Positions 1-10,911 of a stretch of DNA of 64,000 bases are shown in pieces (position 1 is the first letter of the stretch; each line of letters opens with the position of its first letter). Position numbers and translations under genes: made by a program. The notes under the pieces are model-generated. The model was not told the DNA's origin and did not search any database. It saw only the letters and a program-made list of their open reading frames with translations. Origin of the DNA: Cladorhizidae sp. MBARI D1340-BT2 (Eukaryota > Porifera > Demospongiae > Poecilosclerida > Cladorhizidae); NCBI GenBank assembly GCA_028752905.1, contig JAQNBH010000015.1:14150036-14214035 (forward strand), written 5' to 3'.

Positions 1-760
1 TATCTGTGGCAAGTTCCTTTACAAACATCTCTCCATTATGCCCTGTTGTTGCTAGTACTCCAGTGGTTGCTCCTAAACCTAGTTCAGCTTCAAAACAGTC
101 GACCAGTGCAGGCAAGATGTCCAGTGCAAAGGACTCTTCAAGAGAAGCGAGTGTAGTGTCAAAATACTTGGCTATTCCTGTAGAATTGACTCCAAAACGT
201 GCTGCAAGCAGTTTTCCGCATGCGAAACTCTGAACTAGTGAAGATTCACTGCGGACACTTGAAGAAAAAGAAAAGAAGAATTTGAAATGAAGGCAAAACG
301 GAAGAAAGAAAAGGGAAGAGAAAAAGAAACGAAGGGATGAGGAGTCGAAAAAGAAAGCAGAGAATAGAATCCTAAGAGAACAAGAACGAGTAAAGAAAGC
401 AGAACTGAAGGAAGAAGCAAAGAAGAAAAGAGAAGTGAAGAGTAAGTGTGAGGAAGAAACAGGAAGGAGAAAAGAAGTGAAGAGAAAGCGACAGTGCATC
501 AAAGTGCACCTCACGCCAGCCACAGAGAGTAAAGCCGGCCAGCAAAGGGAAATTGACACCAATATCTGCTGTACATGCAATGGCTCATATGAGCAGATGT
601 CATTGAGGGAAATGGTGCAGATTGGCTGGCATGTGCGTGTGGGAACTGGCTCCATGAAGATTGTGTGGTGGATGATTGCATAAGAGATGAAGATGGAGAG
701 GATTGCATTTGCCCATTCTGTTTGGATGATCTAGCTACAAAGTTTGCGTGACAGTTTCAA
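1..760 (+). pseudogene. pogo/Tigger (DDE_1) transposase C-terminal tail with PHD-like finger, degenerate
   Basis: Reading in several frames gives a Ser/Thr-rich stretch (6-233), then a long Lys/Glu-rich charged region (about 235-520), then a zinc-binding end starting ICCTCNGSYEQ near 552. After a frame change near 620 this continues as WLACACGNWLHEDCV, with a final CPFC at about 710. The C-x2-C...C-x-C...H-x2-C...C-x2-C pattern is PHD-like. Invertebrate pogo/Tigger transposases often end in exactly this way: charged tail, then PHD-like finger; that is family knowledge. The catalytic DDE domain would lie left of the window. The frameshift and the stop at 233 show that this copy is dead. A related tail is found on the minus strand at 46600-47674. 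An unrelated lysine-rich host protein is less likely. Confidence 0.55.
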
Positions 761-906
761 CATTTCCTGCACAAACACATGTTCTCATACTTTGACAACA
801 ACATTGTTATTAAATACTGCAATACAAGATGCAAAAAAATGCAAAAGGTTGAACTTCAGAATTGCTTGGGAGGGGGGAAATCTCAGTTAGTGATAATTGA
901 TGTATA

Positions 907-1483
907 AAATTACAAAGTATGAAACACAATATAACATTGATATATAGCCAATCATGGGCAGAGACCCTTTACCCACACACTATTACCTACATGTATGCGC
1001 ATGCTCACACTAATATACTTAATACATAATATTAATGAATGGTTGATAATTGATGCATATGATTGATAACCGTTTTTGAGTGAGCAGCATAGTCAGCACT
1101 GGGGTTCCGTTTTGGAATATGATAATTGGAATGAGACTACACCAGTTCACTATTAAGGGGGTCCACTACCCAAAAAAAAAAATTTTTTTTTTTTAATTCT
1201 CTCTGCTTCAGAATTTTTATTTGAAATCTTGTGTACGATGATACACAGACCTACCTTCTGGTGCTGTCCCAACTACCCAGATCCGGACTTAGTGAACATT
1301 TAAGATTTCACGAGGACGGTCATATTTGGAGACTAGTTTACTTTAGGATTTCACAACTTACCACAGGGGAAATTACAAAGTATGAAACACAATATAACAT
1401 TGATATATAGCCAATCATGGGCAGAGACCCTTTACCCACACACTATTACCTACATGTATGCGCATGCTCACACTAATATACTT
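907..1483. repeat. 114-bp exact direct duplication
   Basis: Positions 907-1020 and 1370-1483 appear identical by eye over 114 bp and are in the same orientation, separated by 349 bp. The repeat does not begin with TG or end with CA, so an LTR pair is not supported. The gene-free stretch 761-1655 also contains an A-run/T-run palindrome near 1165-1195. I see no gene in it. Confidence 0.85.
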
Positions 1484-1590
1484 CATTACTGCGTGCATTG
1501 TTAACTGACGAAACCTACTTTTGTATCTGGTCAAATCGGGGCACAAAGAGATCTTGGATCTTATCTATGCACGCAGTAATCAAGTATATT
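1475..1590. repeat. Short inverted-repeat (MITE-like) element
   Basis: Arms 1475-1498 and 1567-1590 are reverse complements over 24 bp with one mismatch, around a 68-bp centre. The first copy of the 114-bp duplication lacks this palindrome directly after it, so it looks like an insertion at the edge of the second copy. There is no coding capacity. Confidence 0.6.
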
Positions 1591-1655
1591 CTAGTTTCTA
1601 GACCTGTTGTAGACCTGGACTGAACGGATTCCAATTAGAGCCCGTCGTAAGAGGT

Positions 1656-2640
1656 ATGGACGCGAGAAGGTGCCCCATCGATGGATGCGAGTACCTGATA
1701 CCCGAGGGGGCGATGGCAAACCCAGCGCTGGCAGCCACTCACCTGTCTGGTCATCTCATGAACCACAAAGGGCAGGAGAAGGACCGATCAAAAGTCGAAG
1801 CCGTGAAAAGACCGGCAGCAGGTTCAACACAAGACTGGCTGTACTTCATGTCCAGGTGGGGTGACTACCTGCAAGCCACCAAGGTGCAGGGGGCCGAGAA
1901 GGCCATTCAACTGTTAGAATGCTGCGACCCGGGCCTAAGGGCCTAAGGAGGGACCTCCAGAGGAACAGTGGGGTGTGGTTTTGTCGGGGCTGCCAGTTGA
2001 TGCCATTGTGGCTGCCATCAAGGTGCTAGCAGTTAGGATTGAAAACCCAACGGTGGCAAGAGACCGCCTGCACACTATGTCGCAGGACAGGGAAGAGAAT
2101 GTGAGGGCCTTCGGGGCCCGCCTGAGAGGGCAAGCAGCCACATGCCAGTACAGCAAGCAGTGCACATGTGGAGTGATCGTGGACTACACGGAAGAAAACA
2201 TTGCTGACACCCTCGTCACAGGCCTGGCTGATCAAGAGATCAAGCAAGGCATCTTGGGAGAACCCAACCAGCCACTGACAATCGAGAGAGCCATGGCCTA
2301 CGTTGAATCGAAGGAGATCGCGAAGGTGTTGATATCTCAGCTGGACCCCAACAACTCGGTCAACGCCTTAAGGAGCAAGTACAAGAAACTGCCAAGGCAA
2401 GGACAACCACTACCGGATGTGGACGACAGCAGATGCTACTTCTGTGGAAAGACCGGACATGGGAAATACCCAGCACTCCCTACACGGAGCACCGAGTGCA
2501 AGGCATTCGGGCACAAGTGCAGCAACTGTGGCAAGACGAATCACTCAGAAGCTGTTTGTAAGTCAAAGCCCCCACCTAGACCGGGGACAGAAAATGCTGT
2601 ATCCTTGGCCCAAAAAACAACTTTTTCGGGACAGGCATTT
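1656..2640 (+). pseudogene. Retrotransposon gag-like protein with N-terminal C2H2 finger and two zinc knuckles (truncated)
   Basis: The protein starts MDARRCPIDGCEYLIPEG with a C-x4-C...H-x3-H finger. A gag-like helical region follows (about 1800-2390). It ends with two zinc knuckles, CYFCGKTGHGKYP (about 2432-2470, last Cys lost) and CSNCGKTNHSEAVC (about 2518-2559). The reading frame is broken once near 1945: the first part (1656-1946) stops and homology resumes in another frame (1975-2712). Such C2H2-plus-knuckle gags are known from invertebrate LTR elements. The product would coat the element RNA in a cytoplasmic particle. The 3' half is missing: from about 2640 the sequence is the antisense of another element's reverse transcriptase. 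No LTR was found upstream. Confidence 0.7.
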
Positions 2641-3236
2641 GTATACTCCCACTTGCCCCGACTGGTGATGAAAGCTGTTTTGGGAATTGACTCTGCTTGC
2701 ACTGGCACCTGATGATACCCCTTGAGAAGGTCCAGTGTTGAGATATATGTTGCCTTCCCGAGTCGGTCCAGTAGTTCTCCTATCAGCGGTAAGGGGAAAG
2801 GATCTGATATGGTGATACCGTTCAAATTGCAGTAGTCCACACAAAGTCTGTTTGTTCCATCGCATTTTGCGACCAGCAGTGCTGGTGATGCCCAGGAACT
2901 TCGAGAGGGCCTCACGATACCCATCTCAAGCAGTTCTCGAACAGCATCATCCATGGCTTTCGACTTGACTGAATACCGATAAGGAGGTCGACTGATCGGA
3001 TATGCTGACCCTGTCTCTATGCTTATCTCTGCAGCTCTAGTCAATCCTGGTTGACCTCGCATCAGTGCTCCAAATTCTGTCATCAGTTGGTCTATCTTCT
3101 TCTTCTCTTCAACCGTCAGTCTGTCGCTGACCTTGGGTCTGCTTTCCCTTCCTTCTTCTATGGAAGGTCCGAAATCTAGTTCAGATTCTGTGTGTACAAG
3201 CATACATCCTGCTGTGGGAGAGACAAATTCTCTCAC
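2641..3236 (-). pseudogene. Reverse transcriptase fragment, Ty3/gypsy type (element 2)
   Basis: This fragment holds the start of a Ty3-type RT: a leader near MRGQPGLTRA, then PISRPPYRYS, EMGIVRPSRSSWASPALLV, CVDYCNLNGITISDPFPLP and ISTLDLLKGYHQVPV (fingers and first palm Asp). It stops at GKWEYT, just before the block that would lead to the YxDD active site, so the enzyme cannot work. The frame begins one base out of register with the integrase stop at 3233, which suggests that one ancestral IN-RT polyprotein was split by a frameshift. The canonical YRxLN reads YCNLN here. Downstream residues are the antisense of the neighbouring gag and are not part of the gene. Confidence 0.85.
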
Positions 3237-4846
3237 AGATTAATGTGTCTTTTCACCCGGCGCCTTGGATGGTCTGGCATGTTCATCTTGTAAGTGGTTT
3301 CATCACACTTCTCAATAACAGAGTATGGTCCTTTCCACTCATTTTCCATCTTTGATGTCAATGAGGGAGTCCGTACCAGCACCAATTCTCCAGCCCGGAA
3401 ACTCCGCTCCTTTGCTCTTCTGTCATAACACTTCTTGTACTTCACCTTGCTCTTCTGTTCATTCTCGTTGGCTAGTTCTTTTATCTGACTCAGAAAATCC
3501 TGAATGGATGTCATGTAATGCACCACACTCGTTGGAGCTGACTGGTCATCGGTCCACTTCTGACGAAGAATCTGTAATGGTCCACGTAGTTGGCATCCAT
3601 ACAGTAGTTCTGATGTTGTAAACCCGGTAGTTGTACTTGGGGTCCGCCTCAGTTCTCCTAGCAAAAATGGTAGGGCCAAGTCCCACTGACCCTGCCATAG
3701 TTTTGAGGTTCTACGGATCATGTTTTTGATGATTCCATTGTGTCTCTCCACGAGACCATCTATAGCTGGTTGGTAGGGAGTTGTGGTTATGCTCTGTACA
3801 CCAAGAAGCCTGTAGAGCTCCTTCAACAACTTTCTCACAAAATTTTGGCCACAGCCCGTCAAAATCTGTTCTGGCACTCCAACTCTGGTAAACATCAGCA
3901 GAAGCTGGTCTGCTACTGATTTACTATCAGTGAATCTTAACGGGAATGCTTCTGGCCATCTCGTGGCGTAGTCTACTACCACCAAAATAAAGCGATTTCC
4001 TGCTGCTTTTGTCGGTAAGGGTCCAACCATGTCCATTCCTATCTGCTGGAAGGGGACCTCTATGATAGGTAGCGGACGTAGGGGAGCCGGACGAGGCACT
4101 TTCTTGTCTGCTCTCTGGCAATCAGAACATGCCTTACATAACTGCCTCACTTCGCTGTGCAGTCCAGGCCAGCAGAAGTCGTCAAGCACCTTCTGAGTAG
4201 TCTTATCCCTGCCCAGATGGCCAGGCCTGTGTGCTAAGGAGAGCACTAAAGACCGGTATGACCGAGGCACACAGAGTTGCAACATTTCCTCACCCAGCCG
4301 ATCTCGGGCTCTCTTGTACAGCAACCCTTCTTGGAAGACGAACCTGTCAACATCAGTATTGGCCTTCTCCCTCCAACTGGCAAGTGAGTCGTCCAACTCC
4401 TGATCTTGATGGAGCTCCTCAGCAGAGACATCCAAGTGATGTCCTGGTCTGCCTGCAATATAGTCAGCCCTAGCCTTTCGTCGGCTAGCTCTGCTGTTCG
4501 TTTTCTTCTGAGACTGGGGTGCTAACGTCACTTTTGCTTCAGCCAGACTGTCTGGGTCATCTGTGTCAGGTTCTTCTCCAGCTGCCTGTGCAGGGAGAGT
4601 TGAGGAGTAATCAAAATCTTCAGAGACATCACTGTCATCACCTGAGCTGTTGTGCACATCAGGCAACTCATACTTGGCTCTTCCATCTGAATCAAATGGA
4701 CAGTCTTCATCTTCACTCTCCTCAGTCATCTGAATTGTCAGACTGCTGATCTCTGTGTTTGGATGGGAGTTCTTGGAGTGGTTCTGACTTTTGGCTTCTC
4801 GTGTGTACCATCCCGATGAGGTCATCATAGAGCAACCTCTTGCCAA
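3233..4846 (-). CDS. Integrase, Gmr1-like (element 2), upstream of RT; probably inactive
   Basis: A 537-codon frame with an acidic N-terminal linker, an HHCC zinc-binding region (RPGHLGRDKT... CKACSDCQRA), the catalytic core and a C-terminal GPY/F module (EWKGPYSVIEK). Catalytic Asp 1 is in IGMDMVGPL and the Glu is in GLVERHNG. Where the second Asp is expected the protein reads ILTGCGQNF, so this Asp seems to be Gly. Integrase would insert the cDNA into the genome. The frame overlaps the protease end by about 20 bp and ends in a TGA that overlaps the RT frame by a few bases. The frame is otherwise long and open, so decay is modest. Confidence 0.88.
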   Translation of the reverse strand: MARGCSMMTSSGWYTREAKSQNHSKNSHPNTEISSLTIQMTEESEDEDCPFDSDGRAKYELPDVHNSSGDDSDVSEDFDYSSTLPAQAAGEEPDTDDPDSLAEAKVTLAPQSQKKTNSRASRRKARADYIAGRPGHHLDVSAEELHQDQELDDSLASWREKANTDVDRFVFQEGLLYKRARDRLGEEMLQLCVPRSYRSLVLSLAHRPGHLGRDKTTQKVLDDFCWPGLHSEVRQLCKACSDCQRADKKVPRPAPLRPLPIIEVPFQQIGMDMVGPLPTKAAGNRFILVVVDYATRWPEAFPLRFTDSKSVADQLLLMFTRVGVPEQILTGCGQNFVRKLLKELYRLLGVQSITTTPYQPAIDGLVERHNGIIKNMIRRTSKLWQGQWDLALPFLLGELRRTPSTTTGFTTSELLYGCQLRGPLQILRQKWTDDQSAPTSVVHYMTSIQDFLSQIKELANENEQKSKVKYKKCYDRRAKERSFRAGELVLVRTPSLTSKMENEWKGPYSVIEKCDETTYKMNMPDHPRRRVKRHINL

Positions 4847-5187
4847 TCTCCCATTAACTCTGGGACGTCGCGTCCCAGTAATGCGTTATAGCAGAAGTCA
4901 TCTGCCACAAGCACTTCCAAATCATGTTCTGCTCCGTCCACTCTGACCTTGCCAGTGGGAAAGAACTGCTGGATACCGTTGAAACTTCTGGCTACCTTGT
5001 GCTCTCCAGTGTAAGCGTTGAGGTCAACCAGTTCTCTTCTAACCACTGTTTGGGTAGCTCCTGTATCAAGCAATATGTTTTTGCATGACTGTCCTCCAAC
5101 TGATCCACATACGGTGGCTCTTCTGTCTACGTTAGATTCCACTAACGCCAGCTCTTGTTGCTGCATCAAAGCACCTACCCAGTTCAC
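4825..5187 (-). CDS. Aspartic protease, element 2
   Basis: A 120-codon frame with the retropepsin signature NILLDTGATQTVV (catalytic DTG) and, near its end, ALLGRDVPEL, the usual LLGRD block of Ty3-type proteases. It would cut the Gag-Pol polyprotein inside the particle. A zinc knuckle (CFQCNAYGHFAAEC, about 5265-5220) lies just upstream in the gag reading. The frame overlaps the integrase frame, as expected for a gag-pro-pol polyprotein. Confidence 0.85.
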   Translation of the reverse strand: MNWVGALMQQQELALVESNVDRRATVCGSVGGQSCKNILLDTGATQTVVRRELVDLNAYTGEHKVARSFNGIQQFFPTGKVRVDGAEHDLEVLVADDFCYNALLGRDVPELMGDWQEVAL

Positions 5188-6350
5188 CTCTGTCTTTGGC
5201 CTGACAACTGCTGATTTGCTGTGGCATTCAGCAGCGAAATGCCCGTAAGCATTACACTGAAAACAGCGGGTTCTGCCCTGCTGATCAAACTTGGGCTGTA
5301 GTTTCCAGCTGGTGCCTGTCTGGTCTTTTTCTGAGCCGGCACGACTAAAACGATTATCCTTGGGGTAGTCTGGTCATGACTAGGACGTACATCGCTCCTG
5401 TCTCGCCTGTCGGTCCTGGGGCTGGCAGGTCAGTTTGATCCACAGAGGGGCGCATCTTTTCCTCCTTTCGATGTAGCTTCCCTGCTGCCCGATCTGGTTC
5501 GTGGACAACATCATAATTCCAGCATCTCACAGACATGAAATCATCTGCCACAGTAACTGATTCTTTCATTGTCTCGGTCTTCCGATCCCGCACATGAGTG
5601 AGGAGTTGTCGGGGCATACTTTTCATGAAGGCATCTTCTGCAATGAGGTCGGCTGCTTCTTCTACCGTCTTGCACTTGGTCAACCATTGCCTCGCCAAAC
5701 ACTTGCCTCGCTCTCCTGCTGTGGACCATGTCTCTCCTGGTTGCCGTCTAAGCTGATCCAACCTTGAGCGGTAGGTTGCTTGAGTCAACCCTGAAGTGAC
5801 AGTAGAGAGCTTCTTTTACCACATCATAATTCCGTCGACTGTCTTCATCCAAGCTGATGTAGACTCTGTTGGGTTGCGGTTCAAGTAATGGAGCCAGGTA
5901 CTTTGTCCACTCTTCTTTTTCTGCTCTATATGTGGTCATGTGCACTTCAAATGAAGCAAAGTACATTTCCACGTCTTCGTCAGCCTTCATTGGCCTGAAC
6001 CGCTCCACCTTTTCTCTTCTTCCGCTCTCACCCAATCGAGTTGAATGGCTGGAGTCATCTAACACTCCTGCTCCTGTTGCACTGGTCCGCTCCAACAACG
6101 CTTCCAATCTTTTATCTCTCTCAGCTTCTCGTTTCTCCTCTCTTTCCTTTTCATCTTGTCTACGTCGTTGTTCTCTTTCCCATTCCGCTTCTCTTTTTCT
6201 TTTCGGATCTGAGCTGCTTCTGCTCTTCTTTGTTGATCCCGCTTGTCAATAAGTTCAAACAGCTGAATAATAATATCTGAAGTTGCAGTTGCTGATGCTT
6301 TGCTCTCACCAAGCTCATCATCATGATCCTCCTCCTCTTGTCTCCGCTGG
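5188..6350 (-). pseudogene. Gag of element 2, frameshifted
   Basis: Pieces in different frames make up a gag: a charged, coiled-coil-like N-terminus rich in Lys/Glu/Arg (about 6330-6060), a helical capsid-like region (6107-5748, then 5788-5354), and one CX2CX4HX4C zinc knuckle (about 5265-5220) before the protease. The break near 5780 and another near 6090 show frameshifts. The charged N-terminus resembles that of the gag at 26869-28164, supporting a shared lineage. Gag would package the element RNA. Confidence 0.7.
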
Positions 6351-6765
6351 TGTCACTTGATCACTGACACCTTACCCAATTAACTTGATCACTAGAACAC
6401 TCGAACACTGATGCACTGTTTCTCTGTAACATTGGACGATCTTCCTGGCCTTCACCGGCTGTCGGCAACGATTCAAACGAACAATGTAACTGAAACGCTA
6501 TGAGTTAGCTTGTATGCCTAACAAGTCTCTGACTGCTATTCGAGGTCAGCTAGCACTGCTTCTTTAGCTAAACCACAATCCGCTCCTACTGTCTGTTCTG
6601 TAGCTAGAAGCGACGGAAACTGCTGTCTGTAAACGAACAATTACTGTTACGGCTGACTGCAAATCTGTTAGAACTTCTGTGGATGTTCCTTACTAGGGTA
6701 GCTATAGCTTCAATCTATCTCAGATGGCTATCAGGTTCCGGACTGCTGGTACTGAACTCCAACTA

Positions 6766-6782
6766 TCCCACCGCTGCCGCCA
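6766..6782 (-). other. Primer-binding site, tRNA-Leu type (element 2)
   Basis: On the minus strand this reads TGGCGGCAGCGGTGGGA, two bases downstream of the LTR end (6785). It differs by one base from the site at 28335-28351. The complement ends in CCA and matches the 3' end I know for animal tRNA-Leu(AAG). Confidence 0.75.
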
Positions 6783-6784
6783 GT

Positions 6785-7130
6785 TGTCACAGGGCGAACT
6801 CCGTAGCCGGCCTGTGATTGCTGACTGGTATCTAAATCGGTTCTGATCTGCCCTACTCTGTCGCGATATGCTGCCACCAGGTTGTTCACAACAACCACTG
6901 ACTGTCCCTGGTTAAAAACTTATCAGACATTCACAGAGATACTGATGGTTAGAAGAGGTGACCTCTAGTTTTCCCCAGTTTTTCAGACTCTGTAGTGTGC
7001 AACTAATCAACATGACAACATAATGGTAACTTTGATCCATGGAAATCACTGAGACATTCCTTAGCAAGTCACACACCAATTATGAGTACTTGACTTCAAT
7101 TCATTAGGCAGCTAGGTCTGCCACAAATAT
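6785..7130 (-). repeat. 5' LTR of element 2 (outer limit uncertain)
   Basis: In minus orientation this LTR ends ...CCTGTGACA directly before the primer-binding site. Its far end cannot be fixed because the 3' LTR is lost. No gene is seen between 6350 and 7390; the rest is leader, LTR and the 5' flank of the next hAT. Confidence 0.5.
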
Positions 7131-10100
7131 CTTGGAGTCACCTCGATGTTTCTGCATTATCTTCTAAGAAATTTTTACATATCATTAAAAAACACACAGA
7201 ATAACAAAGACTTTGGTACCATAATGCAGGAAAGGGGGGAAAAGTTATGGCAATTACAAATAGGTACAAGTGTTTTGTGGTTTTGACGTCTAGTCCCCCC
7301 TGTGAAAAACCACCATAAATGCAGCTTGGCATGAACCACATGGTCGGTAGTCTCTAAATAATGCCACAGTGAGTGTTTTAAGCCAGGAAAAAATGTCTCA
7401 ACACAAGTTATCAACTTTTTTGGCTTCACGTTCAAGTCTTGGTCAGTCAGAAATAGTGGTTGATGGTCAAACTTCAGGTAAATATTAAATTATTAATGAC
7501 ATCATTATATCATCTATAATCATGTAAAATGTAAAATGTGTGGCCATTACTAACTCAGACACATCTTCAGGCCAAACTGATGAATATGATAGTGACTGTG
7601 AGCCAGGATCAATTCCTTTGTCATCTTCGCTAAAATCAGTCTGTACTAGTTAGCAAGTAACTCGAACTCTTCTAACCAAAGCGTATGTGAGTGTCAATGT
7701 TGTTCTGAGCCTGACATCCCTTGTCATCCGACAAATGTTAATGAATCGTGTGTTCTTCGTACTGCATATATACCAAAGTAGAGAAATTCCCAAGCTTACT
7801 CACGCCGTATTCAGCCAAGCTGATCCATCCCTAGCCCTAGATGGATTAGTGTCTGCACAGTAGTTAATTTCACAATTTTTGGTGCTACATGTTCAAGTGC
7901 CAAACATCAAGGCCTTTTGACCTTTCCCAAAAGACAGAAATTAGCATTTGTTCACAATGGCTTTATGAACTGGAAATAAGCACAGGCGAAATTCCATGAA
8001 CATGGGAATAGTGCCATGCATAAGGAAGCTTTGCTGAAGTTGGCAGCAAAGTCCAGTTCCGAAGGAATTGGTGCTCAATTGCATGCTCAGCATGATGCTA
8101 ATCAAGCTCATAACAGAAAAATGTTAATGAAGCTCTTATCTTGTATTCATTATTTGTCTTGACAAGGCTTAGCATTTCGTGGGCATAATGAAGACATGTA
8201 GTCATTTGAGGACAACTTGAACCAGCTCTTACTATTTCAAGCTCAAGATTTCCCAGAGATGTCATCATGGCTTCATAAAAGAGAATATATCTCTCCTGAA
8301 ATCATCAATGAAATGATAAAAACCATTGGCCAATCAGTGCTTCCGAAAATATTAGCCAACATAAAGACAGCTCCATGTTTTTCAATTCTTGCTGATGAGG
8401 CCACAGACATATCGCACAATGAACAGATGTCATTATCTATTAGACGGGTTGATTCATGAAGATACACTTGGCTTAGTACAATTGCCTAGTACAAAGGCAG
8501 AGACAATCTTTACTGCAATTAAAGATATACTGATCAGGTGTTCCCTTCCTCTCTCTCAGTGCAGAGGGCAAGCATATGATGGAGCAGCCAACATGAGTGG
8601 GGTCAGATCTGGAGCCCAAGCACTGATAAAAAAGGAAGAGAGCCAGGCACTATTATGTGCACTGTTTAGCTCATAATCTAAACCCAACTTTGAAGGATGT
8701 TATGTACAAGGAAATGTGAGATAGTTCGAGATGTAATGAATTTCATTTATGACTTAGTCCAGCTGATAAAATTCTCTCTAACTCTCTTTGATTCATTAAG
8801 AAGGAGGTAATCATTATCAGTGGGGAGGTAATCATTATCAGTGGGGAAACAACACCATCTTTGAGATCTTTATGTCCCACAAGATGGACTATCAGGCATT
8901 CATCCATTGACAGTATACTAAAAAAAAACAATACAGGTCAGGTCACCTTGGAAGAAATTTAAAAGCAAGTTTTGATACTTTTTTGCTCGACATCTTGTCT
9001 TCCTATTATTTTCTTCAGCTGAGCAATTATCCACTAATTTGCAAGCAAAAAACGTAACGGTCCAAAAAGCCATCCATGGTACTAGGGTATATGTATCTCA
9101 TTTGGATTCAACTCAGAACTGAGGCAAAATTTAACTACTTTTATGATAAAATAATTCAGGACTCCAGTTTGCTGACTGAATAACCAAAACTTCCACAACC
9201 AAGAAAAAATCCCAAGGAGATTGGACGGAGCAGCAGCAGCTCACCAATACCAAACACCTAAAGATAGGTATCGCCATGCTTATTTTGAATTAGCAGCTGG
9301 AGAAGTGGAAATTTTTTTTGATCAAGCTGATTTGCAGGAGAAATTGAAACGGTGTCAATTCCTGAATGTGTAAAAACATACATTAACAAGGATATCGACC
9401 TAGATTGCTTGAAAATTCAGCTATATATCTCTTCTTCCAGACCTGATCAGAAACTGGTCTGTAATTACAAAAGTAATTAATGTTCGAACTATTGGTGGTG
9501 CCTTGGAGAGAAGTGAAATATGCCAGCAAATGCTAACTGAAGGGCAGTTCCATCGTGATGGACGTATATACAATTCAGATGGTTAATTCCCTAATAACAT
9601 CAATATGGTGGTCCATAAGAAAGATTTTATATTTTAGTTATTCAAAGTACTGTTGAAAGGTATTTATCATATAAAAGACTTAGAATATTAGTTAGCTATT
9701 TAGTCGGGGGGGAAACCTTAAAGGGGTGTGACGTACGTTGCAGAGAATTACGATTTTTGATATCAATGTTCTTTCCGTTGAAAATCCTGTGACTTGTGCG
9801 AAGTAATTAATATGTATTTGGTATCAAACTAATCATCACACATATGGGTAAGTATATTACCAGCTCAAATGAAGAAAAATGTCTTTTTTTGCTTTGAAAA
9901 TAGCTATTACATATTGTGACGGACGTACACAATTTGCGTGACGGTCGTACGAGTCCAAATGTAGTGCATTATATTGTCAAAAAAGATAACTTTAGCTACA
10001 TAATTGAAACAAATAACAAAACCTACATGGATAAATTCAGAAAAAATGAACTGTCCAAGTTTCCCACTATAGTAGGCGAGTGATAGTTCACACAATAACT

Positions 10101-10320
10101 TTGTGTTTGCCATTACCAGTACCACTTTTATGCTGTTGCAAGTAACTTTGATATGAATTTGGCATATTTACATAGTAAAGTGTTATAGCTGTAAGTTCAT
10201 AATTTGTGGGGAATTGCATCACCACTTCATAATTAATGCACTAGATTAAATTTCTATGCATGTCCATCTTTTATAATTAATACATTGCAACAATACAGCT
10301 CTGAACTAAATGTACTAATC

Positions 10321-10911
10321 AAAGAGAAACTGTCCCCACGGTGTCCTGCTACTCTGGGAGGATTGATGGTTTGCACTATGTCGGCCCTTGCATAGAGAAG
10401 CTTGTCGACTGTTTTAAGTCATTTCCAATGGTTGCCGCTCTTGTGCATCACGCTGACCTCAAACTGACCAACACCATCGTAACTTGTAATCTCTCCATTA
10501 AAATCCTCTCCATCATAGTTCACAATCACCCATTGTCCAACACACAGATCCACTGTGGTGATTGTGTGCTCTTCTTGCACATCAAAAACTTCTTCTGACT
10601 CGTCCAATTGGGCAACTGTCTCTTCCTCAGAATCTGGGCTGTCAAGGTTTCCTTAAAGGAACTATGGTATATTCTTTTGAATCCGAGGTATCCGAAGCCA
10701 TAACCGTGTCTTTCCCTTTCGGAATGATGCAGTGCATTTTATGTGTCTTGGGCACAGCTAGCACACCTTCCCATTTAGCATCTAATTGTGGCTTTACTTG
10801 GTCGATGTCTCCCTTAGCAATAAATTGCACATGTATTTTGGGGTTACGCTGTTCAGCTATATCAGCATACTCCTGTGCTGTTGTTATGTGCACTTGCCCA
10901 CTTGGACCCAA
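10321..10911 (-). pseudogene. Remnant of a transposon-borne protein with a Tudor/SH3-like C-terminal module
   Basis: The fragment 10911-10642 (start MGPSGQVHITTAQEYADIA) is followed, after a frame break, by 10607-10321, which contains VGQWVIVNYDGEDFNGEI and VMHKSGNHWK. An in-frame TGA follows, then LKTVDKLLYARADIV. The VGxWVxVxYDG...G pattern with a later WK...DK.LY block looks like a small beta-barrel (Tudor/SH3-like) module. I have seen it at the C-terminus of transposon-associated proteins in fish and cnidarians, but I cannot name the family. It is the only coding trace in the 3.0-kb element and probably its transposase or accessory protein. Confidence 0.45.

Larger units (their letters stand above)
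2641..7130 (-). mobile_element. Gmr1-like Ty3/gypsy retrotransposon, element 2 (order gag-PR-IN-RT, 3'-truncated)
   Basis: Reading 5' to 3' on the minus strand: part of the 5' LTR (from 6785 upward), a primer-binding site (6766-6782), gag (about 6350-5188), protease, integrase (4846-3233) and reverse transcriptase (3236 to about 2641). Integrase precedes RT, the reverse of usual Ty3/gypsy elements and like Ty1/copia. This order defines Gmr1-like elements, while the RT itself is Ty3-like. RNase H and the 3' LTR are absent because the element is cut at about 2640. The right limit (about 7130) is uncertain because there is no second LTR to compare. Confidence 0.75.
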
